Of a DNA stretch of 64,000 nt, positions 19,217 to 29,920 are shown one piece after another. The stretch covers positions 3,100,001-3,164,000 of the forward strand of contig NZ_WLYX01000001.1 of assembly GCF_009707705.1 (NCBI RefSeq), given 5' to 3'. This stretch comes from Paludibacterium denitrificans. GTDB lineage: Bacteria > Pseudomonadota > Gammaproteobacteria > Burkholderiales > Chromobacteriaceae. The notes under the pieces were generated by a model. It saw only the letters and a program-made list of their open reading frames with translations. It was not told the DNA's origin and searched no databases. A program made the position numbers and the translations under genes. The number at the start of each line of letters is the position of its first letter. The first letter of the stretch is position 1.

Positions 19217-20340
19217 TTGGAGGTTGACACTATTTGCCTGACTGCTCTGTTTGAGCGTGCTCGTAAGGCGACGATGTTGTCGCCGATAGGTACTGGATTC
19301 GTCTTCTGGCTGGCACACGAGATCGTGGCGGCGAAGCTCGTGCTGACCTGGATCATCATCAATACTTTGCCAGATGCCATTACCTTCGTTCTGACTTCGC
19401 GTCTGATAAAGCGCCCACTCCCCAACCAGCAGATCACCTATTGGCACAACTTGCAGATCGCCCTGCGTTCCTTGCAGGGATTGTGCTGGGGCTCCGCTGT
19501 GATCTTCTTCCATGTGGCGGGGCCAGATTCCTTGGTTTACGACATGACCATCTTGGTGGTGTTGGTTGCCGTTTCCGCCGCTTAAGCATCGTCAATACGG
19601 CCCCTTCATTCCGTACCTCGTTTGGTTTTACCTTCTGCGTACTCATAATCCCGATCGGCTACTACTTCTGGTTGGGCGACCCGATCTATATCAAGCTGGC
19701 TACTGGCTCGACCATACTGCTGCTGGTCATACTCCAATTTGGGTGGGATGCTTACCAACAGTTCGTCGATGGTGCGAAACAGTTAGTGTTGAATCGACGA
19801 ATCTCCCTACAACTGGAAATGCGGAACAATGAGCTTGATGAACTCAATAGACAGCTCAGTGTTACTGCCAGTCACGACAGTTTGACTGACCTGTACAACC
19901 GGCATTTCATCGTTGCTCAATTGGAGCAGCAACTAGATCTTTTTAGGCGTCATGGCAATCCATGCAGCATCGTTCTGATTGATATCGATCGGTTCAAACA
20001 GGTCAACGACCAGTTTGGGCATGCCTCGGGCGATGAGGTACTGGTTGCCTTCTAGAGCGGACTGAGTCGCAAATACGATTAGGCGATACTTTCGGACGCT
20101 ATGGAGGCGAAGAGTTCTTGTTGGTCTTGCCGATGACAGAATTGCCCTCTGCACTGAGTCTTGCCGAGCGCATGCGTGGTTATTTGGCAAGTACGCCTCT
20201 GCTAGAGCATCCTCGACCTTTGACGATTACTGCCTCATTCGGCGTTGCACAAATAAAGGCCAACGAATCAATCGATACCGGCTTATCCGAGCTGATAAGG
20301 CACTTTATCGCGCCAAGGGAAATGGTAGAAACTGCGTAAT
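19217..20340 (+). pseudogene. Membrane GGDEF diguanylate cyclase, 5'-truncated and frame-interrupted
   Basis: The gene starts right at the IS21 end, so its N-terminus is missing. The remaining membrane part has at least four hydrophobic segments (to about 19720), then a helical linker (LEMRNNELDELNRQLSVTAS) and a GGDEF domain: [45 protein letters not shown] (active-site GGEEF) and ITASFGVA. Breaks: 19580-19587 (GCTTAAGC for GCCGGC in AAGIVNTA), near 20055, and near 20300 before ADKALYRAKGNGRN. The loss of the 5' end is real; some of the others may be read errors. It would make c-di-GMP if expressed. Confidence 0.8.
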
Positions 20341-20454
20341 GGCTGATTAATTTCGACCAGAAGTTTTAAGCGCACGCGGCATCTTCTCGTGTGTTCGACA
20401 GGGTGCCCTCACCCTCATGCCAGTCAACCAAAACTCGCCATTTTTGATAGTGCA

Positions 20455-20695
20455 TTAATCCTGGTTTGTGAGTTCCAGTTTTTTCAAGTCGAAACCCCGG
20501 TTTTTTAGTCGATTTAGCAGCGCGTTATAGTCTGTTAGGCTAACCTTCGGTGTTCTGGAAAGAATCCACAGGTATTCTTTTTGGGGCTCACTCACGTCGC
20601 GATAATCCTTACCAAGGTCAATGACCCAATACTTGCCCCAAACGAACGGTAGGCCCGATAGCCACGAAGGGACAAATCTAACCTCGAGCTTGGGT
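20455..20695 (-). pseudogene. Lipocalin (Blc-like) C-terminal fragment
   Basis: The minus strand reads KLEVRFVPSWLSGLPFVWG, YWVIDLGKDYRDVSEPQKEY and LWILSRTPKVS, ending KLELTNQD. This is the second half of bacterial lipocalins (Y.VIDLD..Y..ALV....YLWILSRTP). The first half is absent: similarity stops near 20695, where another truncated gene begins. Confidence 0.75.
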
Positions 20696-20854
20696 GACGT
20701 GGAAGGGCTTGGCTATCTTGCCACGCCAATCGCTTCACTGACTACCCTGAAGATGCTGGCGATCGCACTGGTGATATGCGGCCTGCTGATCAACATGTTT
20801 GGATTCCCGTTCCACAAATCGGTTTCGGCCGTCGCCGGAGCCGGACGCAAGTAA
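20696..20854 (+). pseudogene. C-terminal fragment of a small membrane transporter
   Basis: After the lipocalin breakpoint the plus strand reads GYLATPIASLTTLKMLAIAL and one hydrophobic helix ending LLINMFGFPF. It resembles the last helix of DMT/EamA-type transporters. No start codon belongs to it. Confidence 0.35.
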
Positions 20855-20870
20855 CAACGAGATAAACACT

Positions 20871-21260
20871 ATGTTAACTGGACAATGCCTGTGTGGCGAA
20901 ATCACTTATCGCGTAAAAGGCGAACCAACACGCGTTAGCTACTGCCACTGTGTGGAATGCCGCCGATTCACTGGTTCGGCGGTACTAATCGGCGCACTAG
21001 TTAACCGCAATGTCTTTGAAATGAATGGCAACACAATGCAATACCGCTCATCTCTGCAAGGCATACGGCATTTTTGCGGCAACTGTGGTTCCAGCATGTT
21101 TTACGAGTTCGATAATTATCCTGACCGAATCGAAATCTTGGTCGGCACAATGGACAACGCGGATACCGTGATTCCGACCTTCCACGGTTTTTACAGCGAA
21201 CGCATCGGCTGGTTCGATGTAGCGGATACGTTACCGCGCTGGCACACGATGCCTTCTTAG
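20871..21260 (+). CDS. GFA family protein (glutathione-dependent formaldehyde-activating enzyme-like)
   Basis: 129 residues, intact. The GFA zinc-binding pattern is complete: GQCLCGEITYRV, CHCVECRRFTGS and HFCGNCGSSMFYE. Family members bind two zinc ions with these cysteines; Gfa itself was described as joining formaldehyde to glutathione, but most members lack a proven substrate. No aldehyde-oxidation genes are nearby. AACGAG lies a few bases before the ATG; the upstream transporter fragment is not part of its operon. Confidence 0.88.
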   Translation: MLTGQCLCGEITYRVKGEPTRVSYCHCVECRRFTGSAVLIGALVNRNVFEMNGNTMQYRSSLQGIRHFCGNCGSSMFYEFDNYPDRIEILVGTMDNADTVIPTFHGFYSERIGWFDVADTLPRWHTMPS

Positions 21261-21386
21261 CGGGGCGTGTCCGGAATTTTGTGTAAAGCTGCTATTGGCT
21301 GCCGTTCGGCCGAAGCAGACATTCTCCCTTTTCAAGAACTACGGCCGCTTGCTAGCTTGTTCCTACCATTGGTTAAAACCAGCAAC
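21261..21386. other. Convergent intergenic region
   Basis: Lies between the 3' ends of the GFA and Lrp genes. Nothing recognised. Confidence 0.4.
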
Positions 21387-21839
21387 TCAGAGAGGCAGGG
21401 GACGATCTTGTATGACGTTCTTCATGACCGGGGTCGAGGTCAGGCGCTGAACGCTGGGCAACGTGGAAAGCTGTTCATCGTAAAGCTGCTGAAATGTAGC
21501 CAGATCGCAGGTGAGCACATGCAGCAGGTAGTCCGGGTCTCCAAAAAGTCGCTGCGCCTGGATAACCTGCGGAATGGCTGTCAGGGCATCTTCAAACGCC
21601 TTGACTGCTTGGTGATCGCCATCGCGCATGGTGACAAAAACCAGTGCCGAGAAATTTAACCCCACGCGCTGGGGGTCAAGGTGGGCACGATAGCCCTGAA
21701 TCGCCCCGGCTTGCTCCAAAGCACGTACCCGGCGATGACACGGGGAGACGCTAAGTCCTATGCGTTCGGCCAAGTCGGTAACCGACAAGCGTCCATCACA
21801 CTGTAGCTCCGCAAGAATCTTGCGATCTAGCTTATCCAT
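21387..21839 (-). CDS. Lrp/AsnC family regulator
   Basis: 150 residues from MDKLDRKILAELQCDG. Winged HTH at 10-55 (DLAERIGLSVSPCHRRVRAL), then the RAM ligand-binding domain (VGLNFSALVFVTM, VIQAQRLFGDPDYLLHV). Divergent from the LysE exporter gene with a 240-base gap, the usual arrangement in which the Lrp protein senses an amino acid and switches on its exporter. Confidence 0.92.
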   Translation of the reverse strand: MDKLDRKILAELQCDGRLSVTDLAERIGLSVSPCHRRVRALEQAGAIQGYRAHLDPQRVGLNFSALVFVTMRDGDHQAVKAFEDALTAIPQVIQAQRLFGDPDYLLHVLTCDLATFQQLYDEQLSTLPSVQRLTSTPVMKNVIQDRPLPL

Positions 21840-22081
21840 GTAGAAAACTTTCCCAAAAATCGTGCCATTCGCACCAGTATTCGGAAGCACATTCTAGCCA
21901 CCAATGGATAGTATTTCCAAAACTTGATTGAAATTTGGAAATATCAACCCTTTTCATGTTCATGCATGCAAAGGAACCGTGGCAAGAGGAGATAAGAATG
22001 GAAAAGCCTATATGTCAGCGACTGTGGGTGGGCAATGAGCCCTGGACAAGGTGGGCAGGAAACGTCCGAGGCGTGTCAGCC

Positions 22082-22700
22082 ATGCCGATAAGCATTGTTG
22101 CGGCGTTCTGGGCCGTCTCCATCCTGTTTGTTATTACCCCGGTGTAGATTGGGCCTATGCCATCGCAGTAAGCATACAGGGGCGGGTTGTGATACCTGCG
22201 GTTGCTGGCCTGCTGTTTGGTCATCTAACTGCGACCCCGGTAGTAGCCGCTGGCGTAGGAGCCCTGGTCGCCGGTATGCTTAAGCAATGCTTACCATTCT
22301 TACCGTGCTGGGTGCCGCCTATTTGCTCTGGGTTGGGATCAACATGCTGCGACACCCTGCCAGTCCAAGCGCGGCAAGCATGGTAGCTACACCATCCCGG
22401 CACCATTGGGCGATCAAGGGGGCATGTGTCAGCGGCCTGAACCCCAAGGTATTTCTGCTGTTTCTGGCACTCCTGCCACAGTTCACTACCAAGACAGCCG
22501 CGTGGTCGATACCAGTACAGATTGTTGCGCTAGGGCTGATTCACATCATCAGTTGTGGCGTGGTGTATTTATGTGTCGGCTTCAGCGCCCAAGCCGTTTT
22601 GCAAAGCCGCCCTCGTGCTGCGCGAGTGGTAAGCCGTGTGTCTGGAGTGGCAATGATCATGATCGGCCTGCTGCTGATCACTGAGCAGGCAGTACGCTGA
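22082..22700 (+). CDS. LysE/RhtB family amino-acid exporter (1), frame-interrupted
   Basis: MPISIVAAFWAVSILFVITP starts the protein; the family G-x-D-W-AY signature follows. About 205 residues with five or six membrane segments. GLNPKVFLLFLALLPQF is the conserved inner motif. Breaks: near 22140 (one C short, ITPGVDWAY) and 22278-22285 (GCTTAAGC for GCCGGC). A paralogue lies at 25546. It probably exports an amino acid under control of the divergent Lrp gene. Confidence 0.88.
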
Positions 22701-22873
22701 ATCAAGTAGAGACATGTAATTGCAGGCAGGAGGCCATCTGATTGAACAGGACAGCTAGCAAGCGTATTGCGTACTTTATCTGTAAGTCCTGATCTTACGG
22801 TAGGTCAGAAGAGTCTGGTGCAACCCACACTGCACACATCACCTATTACAACGTCATCACAACGACAGGCTAT

Positions 22874-23773
22874 ATGAACCAACAATCCCCTCTGGGCCAA
22901 GCAGCTCACGTTATTGAATCGAATCCGCCCTATGGGCAGATTCCGCATCACACGGGTGAATGCCGCAAGCAAGTGACTACCCGTCGGCTTGCCGATATGC
23001 GTACCAATGGAGAAAAGATTGCGGTACTCACGGCATATGACGCCACCTTTGCTGCCACTGCCGATCAGGCAGGTGTCGATTGCATCATGGTTGGCGACTC
23101 TCTGGGAATGGTGTGCCAAGGCCGAAGCACGACAGTCGGCGTATCACTCGAAAATATGCTGTACCACACCACATGCGTGGCACAGGGCTTGCAGCGAAGT
23201 AATGGGCGAGCGCTGATCGTTGCTGATTTGCCATTTGGCACGTATCAACAATCGCAAGATCGGGCTATCGACGCAGCCATTTTGCTGATGCAGGCGCACA
23301 GATGGTCAAACTTGAGGGCGGTGGCTGGACGACTGATATCGTACGCTTTCTGGTTGAAAGAGGAATTCCTGTATGCGGGCATCTGGGGCTGACCCCACAA
23401 ACGGTATCTGCCCGAGGGTGGCTATCGTCTCCGGTGGACGAGACTCTGATACAGCAGCACAAATACACGCTCAGGCCAAGGCACTGGATGAAGCTGGTGC
23501 GGTCATGATGGTGCTAGAAATGGTCCCTGCCACACTGGCAACCCGCATTACAGAAAGCATGTCTTCATGTGTAACTATTGGTATTGGTGCTGGTAATGGC
23601 ACTGCAGGCCGGTATTGGTTATGCATGACATGCTGGGCTTGAATCTTGGGCGAATGGCAAAATTCGTCCGTAACTTCATGCAGGATGGTTGTGATATCCA
23701 CGCCAGCTTTGCTGCCTATGTCGCAGCCGTCAAGAACGGAACCTTTCCGGATAACCAGCTGCATGCGTGGTAA
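22874..23773 (+). CDS. panB: 3-methyl-2-oxobutanoate hydroxymethyltransferase, frame-interrupted
   Basis: PanB makes ketopantoate from 2-oxoisovalerate and 5,10-methylenetetrahydrofolate, the first pantothenate step. Motifs: [24 protein letters not shown] (metal-binding Asp), [43 protein letters not shown] and [12 protein letters not shown]. Breaks: about 23293 (CCGG lost, MQAGAQMV), two near 23420-23450, and 23609-23612 (CCGG for CCAGG). About 299 residues when joined. No panC follows, so it is either an accessory copy or separated from its partner. Near the LysE gene, but function may be unrelated. Confidence 0.88.
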
Positions 23774-24109
23774 GTACGTCAGCCGTTTCTTGTCGATTGC
23801 TGTCTATCTGTTTCCCCCGAAGATCTTGATGACTTCGCTTGGCCGCCGTCCATCGGCGGCATCTTTTTTATGGTTGGGTGGCCAATATTTAGCAGCAATA
23901 GCCCGTTAATAGTCCTGTCTCACCACATTGTCTGGTGATTAGTATTTCCGTCTCGAAGCTGGAGCTACAATGAATAATCAGGGTTGCTAGCGGCGTTCAC
24001 TTGTATCCTCAGTGCATGATCATTGCACTTTGCATCTGGAAGAATCGCCAGTAACATCTGGCCCCCATCAACGAACCGTGTATTGACCCCCCTTGCAGGC
24101 AGTCACCGG
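23774..24109. other. Intergenic, nothing recognised
   Basis: About 335 bases between panB and the AraC gene. No gene, hairpin with T run or repeat was clear. Confidence 0.4.
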
Positions 24110-24967
24110 ATGAAGGCAAGCAGCAGTGAAATAGAGCATGACGATGACTGGATACAGGTTCATCGTCATCGGGCAACCGGTATAGAAAGTGTACATGCCC
24201 ACTTTCAGGGCCATGCCTATGACCCGCACGACCATGACGAGGTGCTGGTTGGCATTACCCAGCAGGGCGTGCAGCGATTTCTGTGTCACCGTGCCTTACA
24301 TACCAGCACGCCGGGGCGCTCCATTCTGATCGAGCCCTGGCGCAGTACATGACGGGCATGCCCCAGAACGCGAGGGCTTCACCTATGCCATGTTGTATCT
24401 GCCATTACCCTGGATAGCAGACATGACTTCCCGGCTGGAATTGCCGGAAATTTCTACTTTCTCTGCCTTCAAAAGCACACTGACCGACGACGCACCGCTA
24501 AGTGCAGCCATCCAGCAGGCATTCCTTGCGCTCCATACCAATGAAGGGCAGCTTGCCTGCGACCAAAGCCCTGGACCATCTCTTGGCATTACTGTCCGGA
24601 CAGCTACGACCTGAGCTGATCTTGCCTCCAGTGCAATGCCACTCGCGAGGTCATGCGTGCCCGCGATCTGCTCCATGCACGTATGGAGCAAGACATCGGC
24701 CTGGATGAACTGGCTGCCGATGCTCGGCATCGACCGTTTTCGTCTTACCCGCCAGTTCAAACAAGTCTTTGGATTGTCGCCACATGCCTATCTGGTCCGA
24801 CTGCGACTTCGCACAGCTAGGGCCTTGCTGGCCAGCGGACGCGAACCCGCCCTAGTGGCCATGGATGTGGGGTTTGCCGATCAAAGCCACCGGGCCGCTG
24901 GTTCCAGCGCGCCTACCGTCTGACACCGGCAGCTTACCAGCGCCTGTGCACAAACATTCTAGACTGA
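24110..24967 (+). CDS. AraC family regulator, frame-interrupted
   Basis: N-terminal cupin-type ligand domain (AHFQGHAYDPHDHDEVLVGI) and C-terminal double HTH (LDELAADAGIDRFRLTRQFK, FGLSPHAYLVRLRLRTARAL, VAMDVGFADQSHLGRWFQRA). About 285 residues when joined. Breaks: near 24340, near 24555, near 24625, 24722-24728 (GCTCGGC for GCCGGC) and 24890-24893 (CCGG for CCTGG). It lies just upstream of DUF2000 and LysE genes, which it probably activates; this trio is common in proteobacteria. Confidence 0.85.
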
Positions 24968-25020
24968 GCCCCACCCCGACTCCGATCATGAGTGCCACAA
25001 AATCATGAATGGAGTGTGCG

Positions 25021-25428
25021 ATGTTCGATACCAAAATAGCCCTGATTGTCCGAAATGACCTTGCCAGCTGGCAGCGGCTGAACGTCGTTGCTTTTCTTGC
25101 CAGTGGGGTTGCCGCTGCGGCCCCGGAAGTAATGGGAGAGCCCTATGTCGCTGCCAATGGCCAGCGTTACGGCAATATGCTAGGCCAGCCGATGCTGGTT
25201 TTCGAAGCCAGTCTGGATGGATTGCAGCGAGCACACCGACAGGGGCTGGAGCGCGAGTTGACGCTGATTCCCTATGTCTTTTCCATGTTTTCGACCGGGC
25301 ATGACGAAGCCAATCGACAGGCATTCCCGGCCGAAAATCCTGACCAACTGAATCTTGTCGGCCTGGCTGTCCGTGGGCCCAAGAAGGCTGTCGACAAGGC
25401 GGTAAAGGGTCTGTCCCTTCATCCTTGA
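25021..25428 (+). CDS. DUF2000 family protein
   Basis: 135 residues, intact. MFDTKIALIVRNDLASWQRL, NVVAFLASGVAAA, YGNMLGQPMLVFEA and GLAVRGPKKAVDKAVKGL follow the DUF2000 pattern, a small alpha/beta fold related to peptidyl-tRNA hydrolase II-like proteins. Its function is unknown. It sits between the AraC regulator and a LysE exporter. Confidence 0.85.
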   Translation: MFDTKIALIVRNDLASWQRLNVVAFLASGVAAAAPEVMGEPYVAANGQRYGNMLGQPMLVFEASLDGLQRAHRQGLERELTLIPYVFSMFSTGHDEANRQAFPAENPDQLNLVGLAVRGPKKAVDKAVKGLSLHP

Positions 25429-25545
25429 GTCCGGCCTGGGTGATCTGGCGTGCCATTACATGTCCGCCAGTGATCACCACTGATACCAACATGAAAAGAT
25501 TCGGCCAGTCGCGACGCCGCTGGCACAGTATGGGAGTGAATGGTT

Positions 25546-26164
25546 ATGGCACTTAGCCTGATTGCTGCATTCTGGGTTGTTTCAACCTTGTGTGCGCTGA
25601 CGCCCGGTATCGACTGGGCTTATGTGATCGCTGCAGGCATGAACGGGCGGGTGGTACTCCCCGCAGTTTCCGGGATACTGTTAGGTCAACTCACCGTGGC
25701 ACTGATTGTGGCAGGTTGCGTGGGCGCGCTGGTCGCCAGCCACCCGATTACCCTCACCATGATTAGCCTGACAGGTGCTGCCTACCTGTTGTGGATGGGG
25801 TATGGCTTACTCCGCCAGCTTAAACGACAGCTAGGCAGGAGACATTTTCGACATCCAATTCATCAATGACCGGGCACTCAAGGGCGCCTGTGTCAGTGGG
25901 TTGAATCCCAAGGTTTTCTTGCTGTTCCTCGCCTTGTTACCGCAGTTCATCGATCAGGCAGCGGGATGGTCGATTACTGTTCAGATCATCATCCTGGCAC
26001 TGATCCACATCGCCATCTCAGGGGTGGTATATATGGTGGTGGGCTTTAGTGCCAAAGCGGTATTACAGGCCCGTCCCCGTGCAGCAACCGTCGTCAGCCG
26101 CCTGTCTGGAGGAGCGATGATAACGATCGCAGCATTCCTCATCATCGAGCATGTCATTCACTAA
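25546..26164 (+). CDS. LysE/RhtB family exporter (2), frame-interrupted
   Basis: MALSLIAAFWVVSTLCALTP with the family PG-x-DWAY motif, GAYLLWMG helix, CVSGLNPKVFLLFLALLPQF and a final VGFSAKAVLQARPRA helix. About 205 residues; one break near 25850 before DRALKGACVSG. Paralogue of the 22082 gene (many identical blocks), so the two may have arisen by duplication in this accessory block. Probably exports an amino acid as part of the AraC-DUF2000-LysE unit. Confidence 0.87.
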
Positions 26165-26440
26165 GCCATCCGGAAGCATGGTGCCGAACCGCCTTTTCGT
26201 GCCGCTGGCCTGTTGACGATACGAGAGCGAGGCTAGCGGTCTGAATTGCCCCCGAGCTTGTAGATACTTCCGGGATGGCCGTTGAGAGCTGCAATGCTGC
26301 CTGTCAATGTCTGCAACCCAGACGGCGGCATTGGCCGAGCTACGGACGATCCACACCTAGCTGATTGGCATAAAACATAGCCCAAAACCATACTGGATCC
26401 TGTAAAATCATGTCATTCACCGCTACATGTAGGCATTGAC
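26165..26440. other. Intergenic, nothing recognised
   Basis: 276 bases after the second exporter gene; no gene or repeat was clear. Confidence 0.4.
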
Positions 26441-27343
26441 GTGATTGTTAAGGAGTTGGATCCGTTCCAGTCGGAAGACAAGCTGGCCAAGTCTGGCAGG
26501 GCTGCCGAAGAGCAGATGGCCTTTTACCTGAAGCGCTTCTTTGCTACGGACTCAGATGTCTTGATACTCAACGGGGTTCGACTGGAAGATGACGGCGATG
26601 CCGCACAGATCGATCACCTGCTGATCCACTCTTACGGGTTGACCATCGTGGAAAGCAAAAGCGTCCACGGCAAGATCCAGATCAAGGATGATGGACAGTG
26701 GATCCGTTGGTTTGGTGCCAACCAATCCAAAGGGATTGCCTCTCCACTCACTCAGGCCCGCCTGCAAGAACGCTTCTTCCGCAAAGCTTTGGGTACAGCA
26801 TCTAAGAACCCTGCTTTCTTTGACAAGTTATCCATCGATATCTACATTGCCATTTCAGATAGCGGCGTGATTGTGTGGCCAAAGAGTGGCCCAGTAGATA
26901 ACGTCTGTAAAGCAGACCAGATCGCGGACAAGATCATCGAAAGCAATGTATCCCGTGCGCGCCAGTTGATTGAACCAGTGCTATCAGAAGAGAATCGCAA
27001 GAAAATTGCGGCATTCCTTTTGGTGAAAAACAAGCCGCTAGTCAAGCAGAGCTTGGCACCCGTGGTGGAACAAGCTACGCGGGTTCACAAGGCTGTTTCC
27101 GCTATCCCGGACAGTCCCACTGATACTCCCGCGCATTGCTGCAAACACTGCGGCAGTCATAACCTCGAGATCCGTTACTCATTCAGCTATTTCTTCTACT
27201 GCAGAGACTGCGAGAAGAACACATCCATCAAGACCCGTTGCCCACTATGTGGAGAACCCGCTCGCCTACGTAAGCAGAAGAAAGAATTCTTTGCCGAATG
27301 CGAAAAAGATCAACATTCAGCACTGTTCTTCGTGAACCCGTAA
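26441..27343 (+). CDS. NERD-domain protein with zinc ribbon
   Basis: 300 residues from GTG 26441, intact. Residues 20-130 are a NERD (nuclease-related) domain: GRAAEEQMAFYLKRFF, DHLLIHSYGLTIVESKSVHG (D...ESK catalytic pattern). The C-terminal 75 residues form a zinc ribbon (CKHCGSHNLEIRYS, FYCRDCEKN, RCPLCGEPARL) similar to those of topoisomerase I tails. NERD proteins are common in DNA-processing and defence contexts. Substrate unknown. Confidence 0.85.
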   Translation: MIVKELDPFQSEDKLAKSGRAAEEQMAFYLKRFFATDSDVLILNGVRLEDDGDAAQIDHLLIHSYGLTIVESKSVHGKIQIKDDGQWIRWFGANQSKGIASPLTQARLQERFFRKALGTASKNPAFFDKLSIDIYIAISDSGVIVWPKSGPVDNVCKADQIADKIIESNVSRARQLIEPVLSEENRKKIAAFLLVKNKPLVKQSLAPVVEQATRVHKAVSAIPDSPTDTPAHCCKHCGSHNLEIRYSFSYFFYCRDCEKNTSIKTRCPLCGEPARLRKQKKEFFAECEKDQHSALFFVNP

Positions 27344-27476
27344 TAAAGTCTGACTTGACGAACAGATGAACAATGGAGTCTTCCACCACAACGGCTCAGG
27401 AAGCATTCCCAGCGGGGGTAGTTGCTACCTAGATGACTATTTCTGTTGTCTCAGCCTATCTTCCACCTGAACTGCA

Positions 27477-28121
27477 TCACGATCCGGTAGAACACCAATC
27501 CGCACAAGCCCTGGCGATGATCGCATCACGAGTTCTGCCCATCTGAAGACCAATGAGCGCACACGTCAGCCTCTCAGGGGCATGCCAATAGGTACGCAAT
27601 AGTCGATCTCCCTCAGGCGTCCATGCTTTACCGGCATTCTCTCTAGACTTACAGAGCAGAGCGACAGGCTGGGACCTCTTTATTTGCAATGTGAGAGATG
27701 ACCAATAAGGCTCTTGCCCACTTGCTTCCATACGCGCATTGTCAGCGAGCATTGCCATCTGCTGATCTATAAAAACCCCCTGTTTGACCAAACGGGTAAT
27801 GATCGCCGTACGAGTCCTTCCTAATTTGTCGGATAACTCTGTTGTCGTTACCTTCGGTGACGCCTCCCACAGCGCAATCAGGCGATTATCCTCAGTGATC
27901 GTCCACCGCTCCCCAGCCCTGGACTCCCTTTGCCGTCCAGCACTTACCGGCTCTTGTACTTCTGTTAGCGCATACTGCTTGCAGACTCTTTTCAGTTGCT
28001 CGTAATAGATGGCTCTGGCTTTATCCAGTGCCGGATCTTTGGGTGTCCGTAGCGCCTCCCCACGACCAGTCGGGTCGATCCCCAGCACGAGCTTCTCAAC
28101 AATCTCAAGTTCTCTACTCAT
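27477..28121 (-). CDS. Myb/SANT-like DNA-binding protein, C-terminus frame-shifted
   Basis: From ATG 28121, with GGAGGGG upstream, about 214 residues. Two similar tryptophan-starting helical repeats are seen: WTITEDNRLIALWEA...LSDKLGRTRTAIITRL and AWTPEGDRLLRTYWHA...LQMGRTRDAIIAR. Each is like a Myb/SANT or HTH half. The last dozen residues may be out of frame because of a slip at CCAGGG near 27508. A role as DNA-binding regulator is inferred; family not recognised. Confidence 0.55.
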   Translation of the reverse strand: MSRELEIVEKLVLGIDPTGRGEALRTPKDPALDKARAIYYEQLKRVCKQYALTEVQEPVSAGRQRESRAGERWTITEDNRLIALWEASPKVTTTELSDKLGRTRTAIITRLVKQGVFIDQQMAMLADNARMEASGQEPYWSSLTLQIKRSQPVALLCKSRENAGKAWTPEGDRLLRTYWHAPERLTCALIGLQMGRTRDAIIARACADWCSTGS

Positions 28122-28154
28122 CGCCCCTCCCCCCTGAATACTCAACAATTCCAA

Positions 28155-28320
28155 CTGCTTCTGTTCTGGATGCCTAGTAACCGTTACCGTCGACTAACCC
28201 CAAAGCCATGCAGCCCATTGCCATATTCCTTCGTGGCTGATTTGCACAGATAGCTGGCTCGGTAGAACAAGGCTTCAATACTCTGCTGATCACCACGCTG
28301 CAGCGGATAGGTGGCATTTG
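28155..28320. other. Intergenic up to IS21 copy 2
   Basis: Nothing recognised. Confidence 0.4.
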
Positions 28321-28436
28321 TGTAAAACAGCGTGCAAAAGTGACCAGGTTTCCGGGGTGATCAGCGTCCAATTTTGACCACCCCGGGTGTGCCACACTTC
28401 CGCCTTTTAGGCGGAGGTCTACCCGGAGTGCTTTGC

Positions 28437-29920
28437 ATGGAATCCATCGGCAAGATTCGTCGCCGACACCTCGTCAACGGCGAGAGCATCAGTGCCATCG
28501 CCCGATCTCTCAACCTTTCCCGCAACACCGTCAAGACATACCTCAACACTACCGCCGAACCCACCTACCAACGGCAACGTCAACCCAAACCGCAACTGGG
28601 TGCCTTTCAGGCAACACTGGAGCAGTGGCTTGAGCTCGACCACTCTCTGCCCAAAGCGCAGCGCCGTACGGCTCGCCGATTATTCGAATTCCTACAAGCT
28701 GAAGGCTATCGCGGGGCCTACGACAGCATCCAGCGCTATGTCCGGGCCTGGAATGCGAGTGCTACAAAGATCGTCAGAACACAGGCTTTTGTCCCGTTGT
28801 CATTCGCTCCTGGTGAAGTGGGTCAGTTCGACTGGAGCTACGAACATGTGGTGCTCGGTGGTGTTACCCAGACCATCAAACTAGCCCATTTCCGTCTGAC
28901 CTACAGTCGGCAGATGTTTGTCGTTGCCTATCCGCGCGAGACCCGGGAGATGGTGTTCGATGCCCATCGCCGCGCCTTCGCTTTCTTCGGTGGGGTCCCG
29001 CACAAGATGGTCTACGACAACCTCAAGACCGTGGTGGAGACAGTGTTTGCTTAAGCAAAGAGCGCCAGTTCAATCGCCGCTTTCTGGCGCTGGCGAATCA
29101 TTACCTGTTTGAGCCGGTAGCCTGCACGCTTCAGGCTGGGAGAAGGGCCAGGTCGAGAATCAGGTGGGCAATATCCGTGAATGGCTATTCACGCCGACGC
29201 CGCGCTTTGCTGACTTCAGCGGCTTGAACCAGTGGCTGGAACAGCGCTGTCGAGAACTGGCGGGACGACGTCATCCCACGCAAGAGGCCACCATTGCGGA
29301 TGTACTGAAGGTGGAACGCCCTCATCTGCGACCGGTCACCATGCCGTTCGACGGTTACGTCGAACATCTGTTGCGCGTCTCCAGCACCTGTCTGGTCTCG
29401 GTGGATCGCAACCGTTATAGCGTCCCCGCCGAATGGGCAAGGTCGTTTCGGTACGTATCAATGCTTAAGCACGATTCGTATCGTGGCCGATGGCCGGAGC
29501 TGGCCTGCCATGTTCGCCACTTTGGCCGGGACCAGATGGTCTGCGAGCCCGGCATTACCTGTCGATACTGGAGACGAAACCGGTGCCCTCCGTCACGGGC
29601 GGCCATTCATCGAATGGGTCCTCCCTCCCGCTATCGAAGCGGTTCGTCAGCAGGCCCTTAAACAGCCCGGGGGAGATCGTGCCTTTGCCGAGCTACTGCT
29701 GGTGGCGCGTGAATCCGGCCCGGAGACGCTGGAAGTGGCCTGCCAACTGGCGCAGAAATATGGTAAGCCCAGCACGGCAATTGTACTGAACGAGTTACGG
29801 CGATTGACCCGCCCCCCTCGAGTGGCCGTGGTGGAGACACCCGACACATTGAGCCTCCGTGAGGAGCCGGTGGCGAATTGCGACCGCTACGATACCCTGC
29901 GGGAGGTGGCGCATGTCTGA
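28437..29920 (+). CDS. istA: IstA transposase (copy 2), frame-interrupted
   Basis: Same protein as copy 1. Breaks: 29049-29056 (GCTTAAGC), about 29130 (CCGG lost, CTPASGW), about 29437 (CCGG lost; copy 1 has GCTAGC) and 29463-29470 (GCTTAAGC). CCTGG is read as CCGG at 29580-29583, while copy 1 keeps CCTGG. The 3' part (QALKQPGGDRAFAELLL to DTLREVAHV) is continuous here but broken in copy 1. Overlaps istB by 8 bases. Confidence 0.9.
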
